From Sporosarcina sp. (GTDB lineage Bacteria; Bacillota; Bacilli; Bacillales_A; Planococcaceae): a stretch of 64,000 nt of DNA. The position numbers and the translations under genes were made by a program. Each line of letters begins with the position of its first letter. Position 1 is the stretch's first letter. Location: assembly GCA_029257435.1 (NCBI GenBank), contig JARIBI010000155.1:1-64000 (forward strand), in the 5' to 3' direction. Positions 1 through 8,475 of the stretch are shown piece after piece. Under the pieces are notes generated by a model, which saw only the letters and a program-made list of their open reading frames with translations, searched no databases and had not been told where the DNA came from.

Positions 1-884
1 GCACCATCTACTAAGAAGAGCTCTGTGCTGCTTGAGGTTTTTTCATACAATTCAATTGCATTTTTTACGGGAACGAAGGTGTCCGCTTTTCCATGAATGT
101 AAAGAATTGGGACATCCGTACGCTGCACTTCCTTCAAAGCGCTGGCTTCCCTGAATAGATACCCTGCACGTGCTTTCGTAACAATGCTTGTGCTGTCGAG
201 CAATGGAAAAGCAGGTAAATGGAACATGCGCTTCATTTGATAGGCGAAAAGCTGATAGACGGATCCATATGGGCTGTCGGCAACGATTGCCTTCACTTCT
301 TCTGGTAATTCAGATTCCCCGCTTGCCATCAGGACGGTTGCTGCCCCCATGGACAATCCGTGATAGACGACTTCTGTATCTTTTCCTATTTTCTCAACTA
401 GTAAGTCCGTCCAGTCGATCAAGTCTAGCCGGTCTGGCCAGCCGAATCCATAATAATTCCCTTCACTTTTGCCATGTCCCCTGGCATCAGGCATGAAAAT
501 GTTATACCCCAATTCTTGATAGTAAAAAATACCGAATAAGCCCATCTGTTTAGCATTACCAAGATAGCCATGTGTGAGTACAACAAGTTTGTTTGATGGC
601 TTATCAGCGGGTAAATAATATCCGGATAATTTCATGTCATCGCGGGATGTCAGTGTAAGTGTTTCAAAGTTCTGCTCCGCTACCCATTTTGTCCAATCCC
701 CATTGATATAAAGATCCATGGTATCGTCCGCTACTTCTAAATCTGCATTGTTTTGTAAAAAATCCTTTGGTCCTCGCTTAATGGCTAAGTCATAGAAAAA
801 GATACCGCCAATTATTTGTATGCTGAAAAATAATACAACTGCTAATATCACAAGTTTCTTCCAATTAACTTTGATTTTCTTCAT
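1..884 (-). CDS. Alpha/beta hydrolase, YqkD-like (C-terminus cut by window edge)
   Basis: The frame is open from an ATG at 884 to the window edge, so about 294 residues are visible and the C-terminus is missing. A single N-terminal membrane helix (about residues 9-28) suggests a membrane-anchored enzyme with its domain outside the cell. The hydrolase fold shows LTHGYLG near residue 103 (oxyanion region), DARGHGKS, and the nucleophile elbow GLSMG near residue 182; the Asp of the triad probably lies in GKADTFVP, and the His would fall in the missing part. The family matches B. subtilis YqkD-type serine hydrolases, whose natural substrate is not established. A promoter-like TATACT lies about 40 bases upstream of the start. 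Confidence 0.85.
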   Translation of the reverse strand, partial: MKKIKVNWKKLVILAVVLFFSIQIIGGIFFYDLAIKRGPKDFLQNNADLEVADDTMDLYINGDWTKWVAEQNFETLTLTSRDDMKLSGYYLPADKPSNKLVVLTHGYLGNAKQMGLFGIFYYQELGYNIFMPDARGHGKSEGNYYGFGWPDRLDLIDWTDLLVEKIGKDTEVVYHGLSMGAATVLMASGESELPEEVKAIVADSPYGSVYQLFAYQMKRMFHLPAFPLLDSTSIVTKARAGYLFREASALKEVQRTDVPILYIHGKADTFVPVKNAIELYEKTSSSTELFLVDG

Positions 885-1029
885 TTATTTACCCTCAGTT
901 CGTTCGATTCGGTGTAACTATTAGTATACAGGAGAATGTGTGACTGTTTGTATTCGAGATTTTGGAAAAGAAGGGATATTATTTTGAATGCAGTTATCCA
1001 TATAGAATACCGCATTCCTTTTGAAAGGC

Positions 1030-1072
1030 AAAAAACACTCACCCAAGTGCAAATTTAGGGAAAGTGCTTTTT
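1030..1072 (-). terminator. Hairpin terminator, possibly working in both directions
   Basis: A 9-bp stem (AAAAGCACT with AGTGTTTTT, one G-U pair) with a CCC/GGG inner stem. It is followed by six Ts on the minus strand and five on the plus strand. It sits just after the structured element at 1110-1204 when read on the minus strand. Confidence 0.6.
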
Positions 1073-1109
1073 CATATTGCATGTCGCAATGGTAACCGAT
1101 TACGTAAAT

Positions 1110-1204
1110 GCGGCACTGCTGGGTAATCCCCAGTCGGAATAGGCTGCGTATTCTTTTCCACCTTCTGCCGAAAGTGCCCCAATCGCGGGACAGAGAGGTG
1201 CCGC
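1110..1204 (-). ncRNA. Candidate structured RNA, class not recognised
   Basis: Within a 484-base gap, a 7-bp perfect helix GCGGCAC/GTGCCGC (1110-1116 with 1198-1204) encloses three hairpins: CTGGG/CCCAG (1119-1133), GGAATA/TATTC (1136-1153) and CACCTTC/GAAAGTG (1159-1176, allowing one G-U pair). An outer pair ACAGAG/CTCTGT flanks the 1190-1212 side. No known riboswitch, tRNA or T-box signature fits. The minus strand is preferred because a terminator follows at 1072-1030, but the strand is not certain. The rest of the gap holds the promoters of the flanking genes. Confidence 0.35.
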
Positions 1205-1305
1205 GCCTCTGTGATTACTAGTATATGCGATAATCTATTCACTTATACGAGGTATGAACAATCATTTACCTACATAGATTAAAATTCTTACACGCACTTT
1301 TTTCG

Positions 1306-1330
1306 GTTTAAGAACCTTTATAAAGGGAAA
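1306..1330 (+). promoter_or_regulatory. SigB-type promoter of the YqcI/YcgG gene
   Basis: GTTTAA (1306-1311), a 13-base spacer and GGGAAA (1325-1330) fit the Bacillus general-stress sigma factor consensus (GTTTaa-N12-15-GGGtAt) with one deviation in the -10. It lies 38 bases before the ATG at 1369. Confidence 0.55.
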
Positions 1331-1368
1331 TATCCAAAAAAGAGTTTAAATGGAAAGGAAGTAAACGA

Positions 1369-2100
1369 ATGATTCAGACGAAAAAAGCCCTTTTAGTTAA
1401 AGAGGATTTTCAAACAAGAAAAGATTTACCTGACTGGCTATTAAAAGAATATAAAACTTTCCACGATACTGTGACTGACAAGACATTTCCTTGTTACTTC
1501 GGTATGGGCGGCGAATTGAAAGGTGAATTGCGATATGCTTATATTTCTCGCGATGACTGGAGTAATCTACCGGAAGCCTTGATAGATTTTCTAGCGTTAT
1601 TCGAAGACCCAAAACATAAACGGCACGGTCTTTTTGTATTTGTTGAACCATTTGAAAAAGAAGGCTCATTAGAGGAGTATCGTCAGCAGTTTTGGGATAT
1701 TCTCCAGTACGTACACGAACAGGATACTATAGAATGGCCTGCAGAAAGTCCCCGCGATCCCGATCACTATTTATGGGATTTCAGATTCCATGGCGAGCCA
1801 ATATTTGCTTTCGGAAACACTCCCGCTTACAAGCAGCGGAAAACCAGGGATTTAGGAAATGCAATGGTAATAGGATTTCAGCCGCGTAAAATTTTCGAAG
1901 GATTGAAAGGTACAGAAAAAGGTGGAGTGATGTCACGTGAAAAAGTAAGAGAGCGAGTTGAGTCTTGGGACCACTTGCCAAAACATCCAGATATCAGCCA
2001 CTTTGGAGACCCGGAACACAACGAATGGAAACAATTTTTCATTGGTGACGATAGTGAACCGATTCAAGGGAAATGTCCATTCACACATAAAGATATATAA
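1369..2100 (+). CDS. YqcI/YcgG family protein
   Basis: A 243-residue soluble protein without signal peptide or membrane segment. It resembles the YqcI/YcgG family across its length, with the conserved N-terminal stretch around FPCYFG and a WDFRFHGEPIF segment near residues 134-145, and is full length for the family. The biochemical role of the family is unknown. The start is supported by AAAGGAAG seven bases before the ATG. It stands alone between a SigB-like promoter and its own terminator at 2103-2127, suggesting a monocistronic general-stress gene. Confidence 0.8.
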   Translation: MIQTKKALLVKEDFQTRKDLPDWLLKEYKTFHDTVTDKTFPCYFGMGGELKGELRYAYISRDDWSNLPEALIDFLALFEDPKHKRHGLFVFVEPFEKEGSLEEYRQQFWDILQYVHEQDTIEWPAESPRDPDHYLWDFRFHGEPIFAFGNTPAYKQRKTRDLGNAMVIGFQPRKIFEGLKGTEKGGVMSREKVRERVESWDHLPKHPDISHFGDPEHNEWKQFFIGDDSEPIQGKCPFTHKDI

Positions 2101-2102
2101 AG

Positions 2103-2131
2103 AAAGCCGTCATGAGAGACGGCTTTTCTAT
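2103..2131 (+). terminator. Intrinsic terminator of the YqcI/YcgG gene
   Basis: AAAGCCGTC pairs with GACGGCTTT around a six-base loop and is followed by TTCTATTT. Confidence 0.85.
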
Positions 2132-2157
2132 TTGCAATTATGTTTGATTCTAATTTA

Positions 2158-2520
2158 TTATTGGTGATCTAATATCTCTTTTAACACTTCTGCTTGATTA
2201 TGCTTTACATCTTTAGCCGCAAAGACAAGTGTTAGTTCTTTGTCGTGTTTTTTTGTCCATTGCTTCAGCTGCTCCAATGCTTCTTTCTGTTTATCATTCC
2301 TGTTAAGTTCCTTTTTATACTTTTCTTTATATTCATCATACTTTTTGGCATCATGGTCAAACCATTGTCGAAGCTCTTTACTTGGACCTACTTCTTTTGG
2401 CCATTCATCCACTTTTGCATCTTCTTTACTTACGCCTCTTGGCCATATCCGATCCACTAGGACACGCAAGCCATCATCTTTCTTCGTCTCTTCGTACACA
2501 CGTTTAATTTTTACAGGCAA
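2158..2520 (-). CDS. DUF488 family protein (YeaO-like)
   Basis: A small soluble protein of about 120 residues carrying the DUF488 hallmarks RVLVDRIWPRG near the N-terminus and a basic and acidic helical middle. The frame can be extended to a TTG at 2535, but the TTG at 2520 has GGAGGGAG at the right spacing and gives the usual start (LPVKIKRVYEE), so I use 2520. Members of this family have no agreed function. No operon partner is seen; the downstream neighbour is convergent. Confidence 0.8.
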   Translation of the reverse strand: MPVKIKRVYEETKKDDGLRVLVDRIWPRGVSKEDAKVDEWPKEVGPSKELRQWFDHDAKKYDEYKEKYKKELNRNDKQKEALEQLKQWTKKHDKELTLVFAAKDVKHNQAEVLKEILDHQ

Positions 2521-2638
2521 TGATACTCCCTCCAAATCTCGTTGTATCCTATCTATACCCTATTTAGGGTTGAGGTAACAATTTCACTGATAGGAAGCAA
2601 CCACATAATAACTATTATGTATTCGGACTGAAGCGGAG

Positions 2639-2980
2639 TTATGTCGCAGTTATCACAAAACTGTTCAGTGAAAGAACGTTATCTTGAGGTTCATTCATTA
2701 ACTCATAATAGCTTAATAAAAATGGTTTTAAATGCGGTGCAGCTACTGCAAATTCCTTTTGGATTGTATTTGCATAGTCAATTTCCCATTTCGCATCCGG
2801 CAAAAACGTTGCATCCACTGTCATTTGTTTTTCAATATGGAAGCCCGCCTGTTCAATGAGCTGTTGGATTCTATCGTTTTCGTATAGTTTGTGCTCGACT
2901 AGAAATTTTTTCGTCTGTTCATTTAATTGAACCGATGTTATGGATTTACCCCCAGTTTCAAATCTATTAGTGCATTCTAT
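2639..2980 (-). pseudogene. Remnant of a gene, possibly a SAM-dependent methyltransferase C-terminus
   Basis: A frame open from a stop at 2981-2983 down to the stop at 2639 encodes about 113 residues, with no convincing start (the first ATG is at 2824, in mid-domain). The segment with DRIQQLIEQAGF followed by a basic and acidic region and a LNSFVITA ending resembles the last third of class I methyltransferases. I read it as a 5'-truncated relic. The family assignment is weak; the truncation is clear because no ribosome binding site or start lies at the head of the open frame. Confidence 0.4.
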
Positions 2981-3138
2981 CTATTCACTTCTGAAGGAAC
3001 TTCATTTCAGTTCAGTACAAATAGTATAAAAGAAATGAATAGTACTATGTAAGTGAAAGTTTAGTTTCCCCTGATATTTTTGTACAACAAGTTTACGGAG
3101 TGATAGACTCTAAAAATAGAATGGTAGGGGTTGGACCC

Positions 3139-3662
3139 ATGGAAAAGCTAGTCGTCTACCCGAAAAGAGGAAGAATGCTTGGATATGGCTTAATGAGCTT
3201 AATAACTTCAGTATTTGGATTCGTTTTAACAATTTTATCATTTAACAAACAAGCCCCCGTACATATCGGAGTTATTGAAATCATTCAGTTCCTGGTCTGT
3301 GGTTTCAGTTCTATCTTTTTCATCAAAAGAGCCGTCATTCATTAACCGGCTTTGATAATTTTTAGCGAAGGGATAACGGATTATTCTAGATACGCGGGTG
3401 CAGGTCTGGTTAAATGGAGAGAAATCGTAAGTATTGAACTAATTGAACAATCCGGACAGCCCTTTCTAACAATTTATACTTTTAACCCTAAACTAATTGT
3501 AAATCGAACGGATTACATCTAAACGAATGATGAATAAAGCCACCCAATACCTCATGCCTTCTCAAGTTAACATTCCAGTCAACAATTTGGCAATCCCAAT
3601 ATAGGAATTGATAGAGAGAATTACTGCAACATGGGAAAGTAATGCTAAAAACATATTATAAA
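3139..3662 (+). pseudogene. STM3941-family membrane protein, broken by several lesions
   Basis: The first piece (about 3139-3345) begins MEKLVVYPKRGRML and has two membrane segments. It then hits a TAA. Homologous-looking sequence continues in another frame from about 3370 (GITDYSRYAGAGLVKWREI, then IELIEQSGQPFLTIYTFNP) to a stop at about 3522. It resumes in a further frame near 3535 (NKATQYLMPSQVNIPVNNLA), crosses an in-frame TAG near 3602 and finishes ELIERITATWES before TAA near 3660. Together the pieces have the size and order of an intact STM3941-type protein of about 170 residues with unknown function. At least two frameshifts and one nonsense change show that it is decayed, unless the sequence has errors here. 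Confidence 0.7.
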
Positions 3663-3701
3663 AAAATGGAATGCCGGCACTTAAAAATGCCCGGCATTCC
3701 A
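3661..3701 (-). terminator. Terminator of the lipoprotein gene
   Basis: A near-perfect 13-bp stem (TGGAATGCCGGCA with TGCCCGGCATTCCA) with six Ts on the minus strand. It could also stop plus-strand transcripts of the pseudogene (TTCTTTT on that side). Confidence 0.85.
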
Positions 3702-3731
3702 TTCTTTTATCTTCAAACTTTCTGAACTCTT

Positions 3732-4382
3732 TTAATTCCCTTGCCAGTTTTGAATCTTTTTCGAAAGAGTAGAATCCGTCTGGAATTGACCTACTTGAAA
3801 GACCCCAATTTTACCTTCTTTCGTAGAAAATATTACTTTTCCTTCCAACTCATGCAAAGAAGGTTCTTCATCAGGTGACGAATACTCAACAGTAGCTTTT
3901 ATGTGATACTGATTGCTTGCCGTATCAATTTCGCTCTGTTTCACTTCTGAATCTATCAGTTTAATCTTACCTTTTGAATCCGGTTCGAATCGATACTGAT
4001 AGTGGTAGATCATATTCGTACTTTGCGTACTTTTAAAGCCTTCTTCCGTGTAATAGGGTAAAAACTTCTCTTTCAAATAACTATCCAATTTCATTTCATA
4101 CTCTTTTTGTTTTACACCATCGAGTTCATTGCCGCCCATTGCTTCCTCTGCCAATTGTATAAATTGTTCATCGGGACCATTCAACTCTTCTTGAAGCACT
4201 GCCTCGATAATTTGAATTTCTTTTTCCGGATTCGATACAGTTGCTGTTTCTGTGTTAGGTGCAGTAACTGATTCGGTTTTTTCAGTTGCTGACCCTTGTT
4301 GACTGCATCCTGCAGCCGTCAGACAAACTATAATCGCTGCAGCCAGTAATCCCAAACTCTTCTTTTTGACTCTGTTATTCAT
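3732..4382 (-). CDS. Putative lipoprotein of unknown function
   Basis: From the ATG at 4382 (GGGAAG just upstream) the protein has 216 residues. It starts with a basic n-region (MNNRVKKK), a hydrophobic core and the lipobox LTAAGC, so it should be lipidated on Cys26 and anchored outside the membrane. A Ser/Thr/Glu-rich linker follows, then a mixed alpha/beta domain without recognised motif. The frame extends to 4418, but the longer form would bury the signal peptide and has only a weak ribosome site. It is monocistronic, with a terminator at 3701-3661. Family not recognised. Confidence 0.75.
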   Translation of the reverse strand: MNNRVKKKSLGLLAAAIIVCLTAAGCSQQGSATEKTESVTAPNTETATVSNPEKEIQIIEAVLQEELNGPDEQFIQLAEEAMGGNELDGVKQKEYEMKLDSYLKEKFLPYYTEEGFKSTQSTNMIYHYQYRFEPDSKGKIKLIDSEVKQSEIDTASNQYHIKATVEYSSPDEEPSLHELEGKVIFSTKEGKIGVFQVGQFQTDSTLSKKIQNWQGN

Positions 4383-4491
4383 CGCACTTCCCTCTATTCG
4401 TTTAAGTATATTCTTCATTTGTAAAATCGTTCCTGTAATTATATGTACGTATTATTGCAGGATAAGTTTCAATTTTCCGTATTTTTAATCT

Positions 4492-4525
4492 AAAAAAAGT
4501 CATGCACTGAATTAGTACATGACTT
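4492..4525 (-). terminator. Terminator of the sodium-dependent transporter operon
   Basis: AAAGTCATG pairs with CATGACTTT around a 12-base loop, followed on the minus strand by seven Ts. Confidence 0.85.
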
Positions 4526-4530
4526 TTCTT

Positions 4531-5853
4531 TTACAATCCAATTACCCATGTCACAATAATGATGACAATCGCTGCTGGAGCAATGTATCGGACAAGTGTT
4601 TTCCATATCCTATGTATGGTTGGATTCATATTTAACTCTTCCGCTGTGTCGTTCTGGCTTAACACATAACCGGCAAAAATTGAGACCGCTAACGCACCTA
4701 GAGGCATGGCAATTCTACTTGTAATGAGATCTGCGAAATCGAAAATAGATCCACCGAATAGTTTAATGTCCCCTAGAATTCCAAACGACAATGCACTTGG
4801 AATTCCGACTAAAAAGATCAGTCCTCCAAATATCCAAGCTGCCTTTTTTCTGCGATTATGATTTTTACGAATTCCTGTAGATACAACAATCTCCAGCATT
4901 GCAATCGCAGACGTCAATGTCGCAAATAACATGAGAATGAAGAAGACAATCAAGAAAAATCCACCGAATGGGATTTCATTGAAAATTGCAGGCAGCACTA
5001 CAAAAATAAGACCAGGTCCTTCAGTTGGTGATTGGCCAAGCGCAAACACAGCAGGGAAAATGACGATTCCCGCGAGCAGCGAGATGACGATATTCAATAT
5101 GGACACATTGAGTGCAGATTGACCGAGTCGCTCTTCTTTTTGCAAATAAGAAGCGTAGGTCATCATTGCTGTTACACCGACGCTCAGTGAGAAGAATGCC
5201 TGACCGAGTGCCAAGAGAACTGTTTTACCAGTCAGGTAACTCCAGTCTGGAACGAATAAGAAACGAATCCCATCCATAGCCCCTTCAAGTGTAAGAGACC
5301 TGACAGCAAGCAAGATGAAAAAGATGAATAATAAAGGCATCATCCATCGGCTTGCACGCTCAATTCCGCCTTTGATTCCGCTTTGGACAATCCACACGGT
5401 AATTGCAAGGAAAGCTGCTTGCGCAATAAGTACTTCCATCGGATCTGCAATGATGTCGTTGAATAAACCGCCAAAGTCAGCACCAGATAGGCCGCCTGTT
5501 ATCGAACGAATGAGATAGGATAAAATCCAGCCTCCTACCACACTATAAAACGATAAAATAATGAACGATGCGATAAGACCCATCCATCCAACCCAATTCC
5601 ATTTCTTACCCATTGATAACTTTTCGAGAGATGTGACGACATCCGCCTGTCCCCGTCGTCCAATAACAAATTCAGCCAGCAAAATAGGCAATCCGATTAG
5701 CAGTGTGCTCACTATAAACAAAAGAACAAAGACGCTGCCGCCATTCATTCCTGCCATATAAGGGAATTTCCAAATAGCACCCAGACCAATCGCACTTCCT
5801 GCGGCTGCTAATATAAAACCAATTTTAGATGTCCATTGTTCACGTTCTTTCAT
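4531..5853 (-). CDS. Neurotransmitter:sodium symporter family transporter (SNF)
   Basis: A 440-residue polytopic membrane protein with the family's first-helix signature (GFILAAAGSAIGLGAIWKFPYMAGMNGG, about residues 11-38), where the unwound helix forms the sodium and substrate site; about 11-12 helices follow. It is expected to import an amino acid or related solute with sodium. The start at 5853 (MKEREQW) is chosen over the open frame to 5934 because family members begin just before the first helix; the ribosome site there is weak. It is the last gene of a probable operon with the genes at 5886-7130 and 7149-7523 (gap 32 bases). Substrate unknown. Confidence 0.85.
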   Translation of the reverse strand: MKEREQWTSKIGFILAAAGSAIGLGAIWKFPYMAGMNGGSVFVLLFIVSTLLIGLPILLAEFVIGRRGQADVVTSLEKLSMGKKWNWVGWMGLIASFIILSFYSVVGGWILSYLIRSITGGLSGADFGGLFNDIIADPMEVLIAQAAFLAITVWIVQSGIKGGIERASRWMMPLLFIFFILLAVRSLTLEGAMDGIRFLFVPDWSYLTGKTVLLALGQAFFSLSVGVTAMMTYASYLQKEERLGQSALNVSILNIVISLLAGIVIFPAVFALGQSPTEGPGLIFVVLPAIFNEIPFGGFFLIVFFILMLFATLTSAIAMLEIVVSTGIRKNHNRRKKAAWIFGGLIFLVGIPSALSFGILGDIKLFGGSIFDFADLITSRIAMPLGALAVSIFAGYVLSQNDTAEELNMNPTIHRIWKTLVRYIAPAAIVIIIVTWVIGL

Positions 5854-5885
5854 CTTCAAACCCCGTTTCAAGCAAACCAAAAAGT

Positions 5886-7130
5886 TTACAAATCGTTTAG
5901 TTGTTTCAGTTCGCCTGTCACGGCATCTACACATTCTTCAGAATCCAGCAATCCGCATAGTTTATAGGTTCCTGATTCTTGATGGAACACATATTTAGGA
6001 TCGAGTGTAATAAACGAAACCATTTTTTCAAATGCTTCTTCCTGAGAGACCGTTTCGACACGAGGTTGTGTATACCCTTCAAATAGAAGTGTCATTTCAT
6101 TTGAATCCATAAAATTCATGATTTCATATGTATCCTTATTAAGCATGATCAAAATCTTTCTGCGCAGCGGACCTGCAATCTCCCCTAATTTCCTGCAAAC
6201 TACTTCTATATTTCCCGGCTGCTGCATAATGCGATAGACTTCCCATTCGCCAGATTCTTCAGGAATCTCGGAAGACAAAAACGCAGTCACTGATTGTATA
6301 CAGTGCTCAACAGCATCATCCGATATAATGTTTTCGGGATTGTTCAGAATTGCAATAGCTTCTTCAGAACTCAATTGACGACTGAATGGCTGAACGTGTA
6401 TTCTGTCGAACTGATAATTTGAAATGGATTCCCATCGCAGTACGGTTCTTGGATAGTGCGCGCTCTGTTCGTTAGAAAAGTACGGTAAGACTTTCCCATC
6501 TTGTGCGATGTACACTTCATCAATTGCATAGTAATCTGCAAAGCGGGCTTCATCTTCAATGGGCAAGCGAATTGCAGTAAGCTGCTGTCGTACTAGCGGC
6601 TCAATTGCTTCAAGAGTCATGGCGAAAGGACCTTCTTCAAAATTATTCGTTCCGAGAATCGGTAAAATGCAATGAAGCAATCTTCCGGATTCATCCCATT
6701 GAAGCTCTAAAAAGCCGTCCGTTTGAACAGGAATACTTTGATGCATGACATCGCCATCAATTCCATTGCGGGTACGATTGGTTAAAACAATGGTATCTCC
6801 TGAACCGAATCCAGTCTGTTGTTGCACCCATTTTAAAAATGCTTCTTCATTTGCCGCGATAGGATCAGCAAAAGATTGCTCGCCTTGAGTTGACGAATTC
6901 TGCAGTTGCTGAAAACGGAGTGAATAGCGGGTAGAAACTGATCCATCCGGGAGAATGTCATCCTCATCGGGTGCCTTTGCTGCAGGCGGAAGCCAGTCTG
7001 CATTCAGCAGAATATCAAATCCGCCGAATGCAGACACTTCTTGTGAAAGATTGTATGTGTGAAGAACAAACTTGTTAAGGCCAAGCATTGATTTCAGTTC
7101 TTCTAACACAGTTTCAATTCGCTGGTCCAA
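5886..7130 (-). CDS. Hypothetical protein, possibly YcdB/YcdC-repeat like
   Basis: A 414-residue protein starting at a TTG with AAGGAGG eight bases upstream. No signal peptide or membrane helix is seen. Two roughly similar halves, each with alternating beta-strand patterns (LLHCILPILG; RKILIMLNKDTYEIMNFMD) and VEPL/EEAFEKM-type helices, recall PepSY- or YcdB/YcdC-like repeats, but this is a weak impression and no function should be inferred. It lies 18 bases after the GIY-YIG gene and 32 before the transporter, suggesting co-transcription. Confidence 0.65.
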   Translation of the reverse strand: MDQRIETVLEELKSMLGLNKFVLHTYNLSQEVSAFGGFDILLNADWLPPAAKAPDEDDILPDGSVSTRYSLRFQQLQNSSTQGEQSFADPIAANEEAFLKWVQQQTGFGSGDTIVLTNRTRNGIDGDVMHQSIPVQTDGFLELQWDESGRLLHCILPILGTNNFEEGPFAMTLEAIEPLVRQQLTAIRLPIEDEARFADYYAIDEVYIAQDGKVLPYFSNEQSAHYPRTVLRWESISNYQFDRIHVQPFSRQLSSEEAIAILNNPENIISDDAVEHCIQSVTAFLSSEIPEESGEWEVYRIMQQPGNIEVVCRKLGEIAGPLRRKILIMLNKDTYEIMNFMDSNEMTLLFEGYTQPRVETVSQEEAFEKMVSFITLDPKYVFHQESGTYKLCGLLDSEECVDAVTGELKQLNDL

Positions 7131-7148
7131 AGTGCTCGCCTCCTTGCT

Positions 7149-7523
7149 TTACTCGAAAAAGACTTTATCCGTGTTGTACTTAGCACGCATTGTATTAATG
7201 ATGTAGGTTTCGTAAATTTCACGTTCCATTGCATCATCAACGTTGATTACAGCAATTTTATTAATTTCTTCACGATGTGGTTTTAATGGTGATACGTTGT
7301 CTTCTAAGTGCTTTTTCACTCGCGGACGCAGCTTTCGTGCTTTACCGACAAAAAGCAATTCGTCTTGTTTGTTATAGAATAATATGATTCCGCCTTTGTC
7401 GCGCGGAATTTCATGCAAGTCGACAAATCCGCAGATGGGTTTGATGGGTACAATATTTGCCGATACTTTTTGGAGCCGTTGTTCAATTTTTACGTCAATT
7501 TCAGGAATAGTTATTGAAATCAT
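7149..7523 (-). CDS. GIY-YIG nuclease-like protein
   Basis: A 124-residue protein with a GIY-YIG type fold resembling the N-terminal domain of UvrC: the strand GIILFYNKQDELLFVGKARKLRPRVKKHL (about residues 44-72) carries the conserved order of the family, with VGKA followed by R, and a Glu near the C-terminus (EREIYETYII). The canonical GIY and YIG tripeptides are relaxed to GII and FVG, so nuclease activity is uncertain. The gene heads the operon with 5886-7130 and the transporter. Function unknown. Confidence 0.75.
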   Translation of the reverse strand: MISITIPEIDVKIEQRLQKVSANIVPIKPICGFVDLHEIPRDKGGIILFYNKQDELLFVGKARKLRPRVKKHLEDNVSPLKPHREEINKIAVINVDDAMEREIYETYIINTMRAKYNTDKVFFE

Positions 7524-7603
7524 TCATGTCACGTCCTATCTAGTTTTGTTATAAATCCTACCACAGTTTCATTCAGAATGCGATTTGTCAATATATTGTG
7601 ACG

Positions 7604-7632
7604 AAAAAAGCGTCCCATGTAAAAGGACGCTT
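7604..7632 (-). terminator. Terminator of the VLRF1 gene
   Basis: AAGCGTCC/GGACGCTT stem with a nine-base loop and a T-run on the minus strand. Confidence 0.8.
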
Positions 7633-7643
7633 AGTTAAAAATA

Positions 7644-8435
7644 TCATTTTTCAAAGACTTCATGAAGCACTTTATCTGGTGTCGAGTTATTTAAATTTTT
7701 ATGAAGCACACTTTTAGGTTTTTGATTCATCGCAGCAGCGAAAGACTGAGAAGACTCGGCTTCTCCGATAACGTGAATTTCATCCCAATGACGTTCTTTT
7801 TTCATTTTATCGATATCGGATGCCATGGATTTGTAGAAACGCTCTAGATTTTCTTTTAGTCTCTGATCCAAATCATCGACATGACTGCCGCCAGTTCCTC
7901 TATTCCCCGATGGATTCATACCTTTTTGTTCTCGCCAAACATCGAGTCCTGAGTCAAAATAATAGACGAGATCATCTGCTACATAGCCCATAGCGGTGTC
8001 GATTACTCGGACATTTCCAACACTCGGCATTATGATTCCTGAGTTTGGATACGCTTTCAACATGTATTGCAGCTCGTCAATCACTGGATGGTTCTCCCAA
8101 TGAAAGCTCGTCTTAACTGCAATTTGGACATAGTGGACTGACCACAAGTCGGGATCATCCGCTGTGAAAATTACGACTCCTTTTTTCAAGTCGTTTTGGT
8201 TTTTTTCAATTTCTTTCGTAACTCTTTCTTTTGCTTTTTTAAATGCTTCCATTTCCTTCTTATTTGAAGCTTCTAAGTATTCCTCCAGACGCTTTAATCC
8301 AGATTTTAAATGGATTTTCCAAGCACCTTTCTGCTGATCAGGATCAGCTGGATTCGTATTCAAATACACACTTAGTACACAACGGTTTTCACAATGGTAA
8401 TCTTTCAGAGTTTGAAGTTCTTCACTTACTGACAT
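7644..8435 (-). CDS. VLRF1-family aeRF1-type release factor-like protein
   Basis: A 263-residue soluble protein of the bacterial VLRF1/aeRF1 group, related to the eukaryotic Vms1 peptidyl-tRNA-releasing domain. The N-terminal half (VLSVYLNTNPADPDQQKGAWKI) and the middle RF1-like domain with basic residues are typical. A GTGG segment (NRGTGGSHVDDLDQ, about residues 177-190) occupies the place of the GGQ/GxxQ catalytic loop, so peptidyl-tRNA hydrolysis on stalled ribosomes is inferred only from the family. The ATG has GAGGAGG upstream. A near-perfect SigB promoter precedes it (8476-8500), suggesting a general-stress role. Confidence 0.8.
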   Translation of the reverse strand: MSVSEELQTLKDYHCENRCVLSVYLNTNPADPDQQKGAWKIHLKSGLKRLEEYLEASNKKEMEAFKKAKERVTKEIEKNQNDLKKGVVIFTADDPDLWSVHYVQIAVKTSFHWENHPVIDELQYMLKAYPNSGIIMPSVGNVRVIDTAMGYVADDLVYYFDSGLDVWREQKGMNPSGNRGTGGSHVDDLDQRLKENLERFYKSMASDIDKMKKERHWDEIHVIGEAESSQSFAAAMNQKPKSVLHKNLNNSTPDKVLHEVFEK

Positions 8436-8475
8436 TATCGCTTCGACCTCCTCATGATCTGCTTCTCTTTGTGTG

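Noticed and set aside
188..496. Plus-strand open frame of 102 codons in the first 500 bases
   Set aside because: It is the antisense shadow of the truncated hydrolase, whose frame and motifs are convincing.
1110..1204. Cloverleaf-like shape (7-bp closing helix, three hairpins, 95 bases), considered as a tRNA or tRNA-Sec because selD is nearby
   Set aside because: No T-loop GGTTCGAATCC-type sequence on either strand and arm lengths do not fit a tRNA.
1190..1210. Resemblance to the T-box antiterminator motif AGGGTGGTACCGCG on the plus strand (11 of 14 positions)
   Set aside because: No specifier stem, no terminator following, and the downstream YqcI/YcgG gene is not an amino-acid or tRNA-synthetase gene.
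5854..5934. N-terminal extension of the sodium symporter (MCRCRDRRTETTKR)
   Set aside because: It overlaps the stop region of the upstream gene, has no ribosome site, and family members start near 5853.
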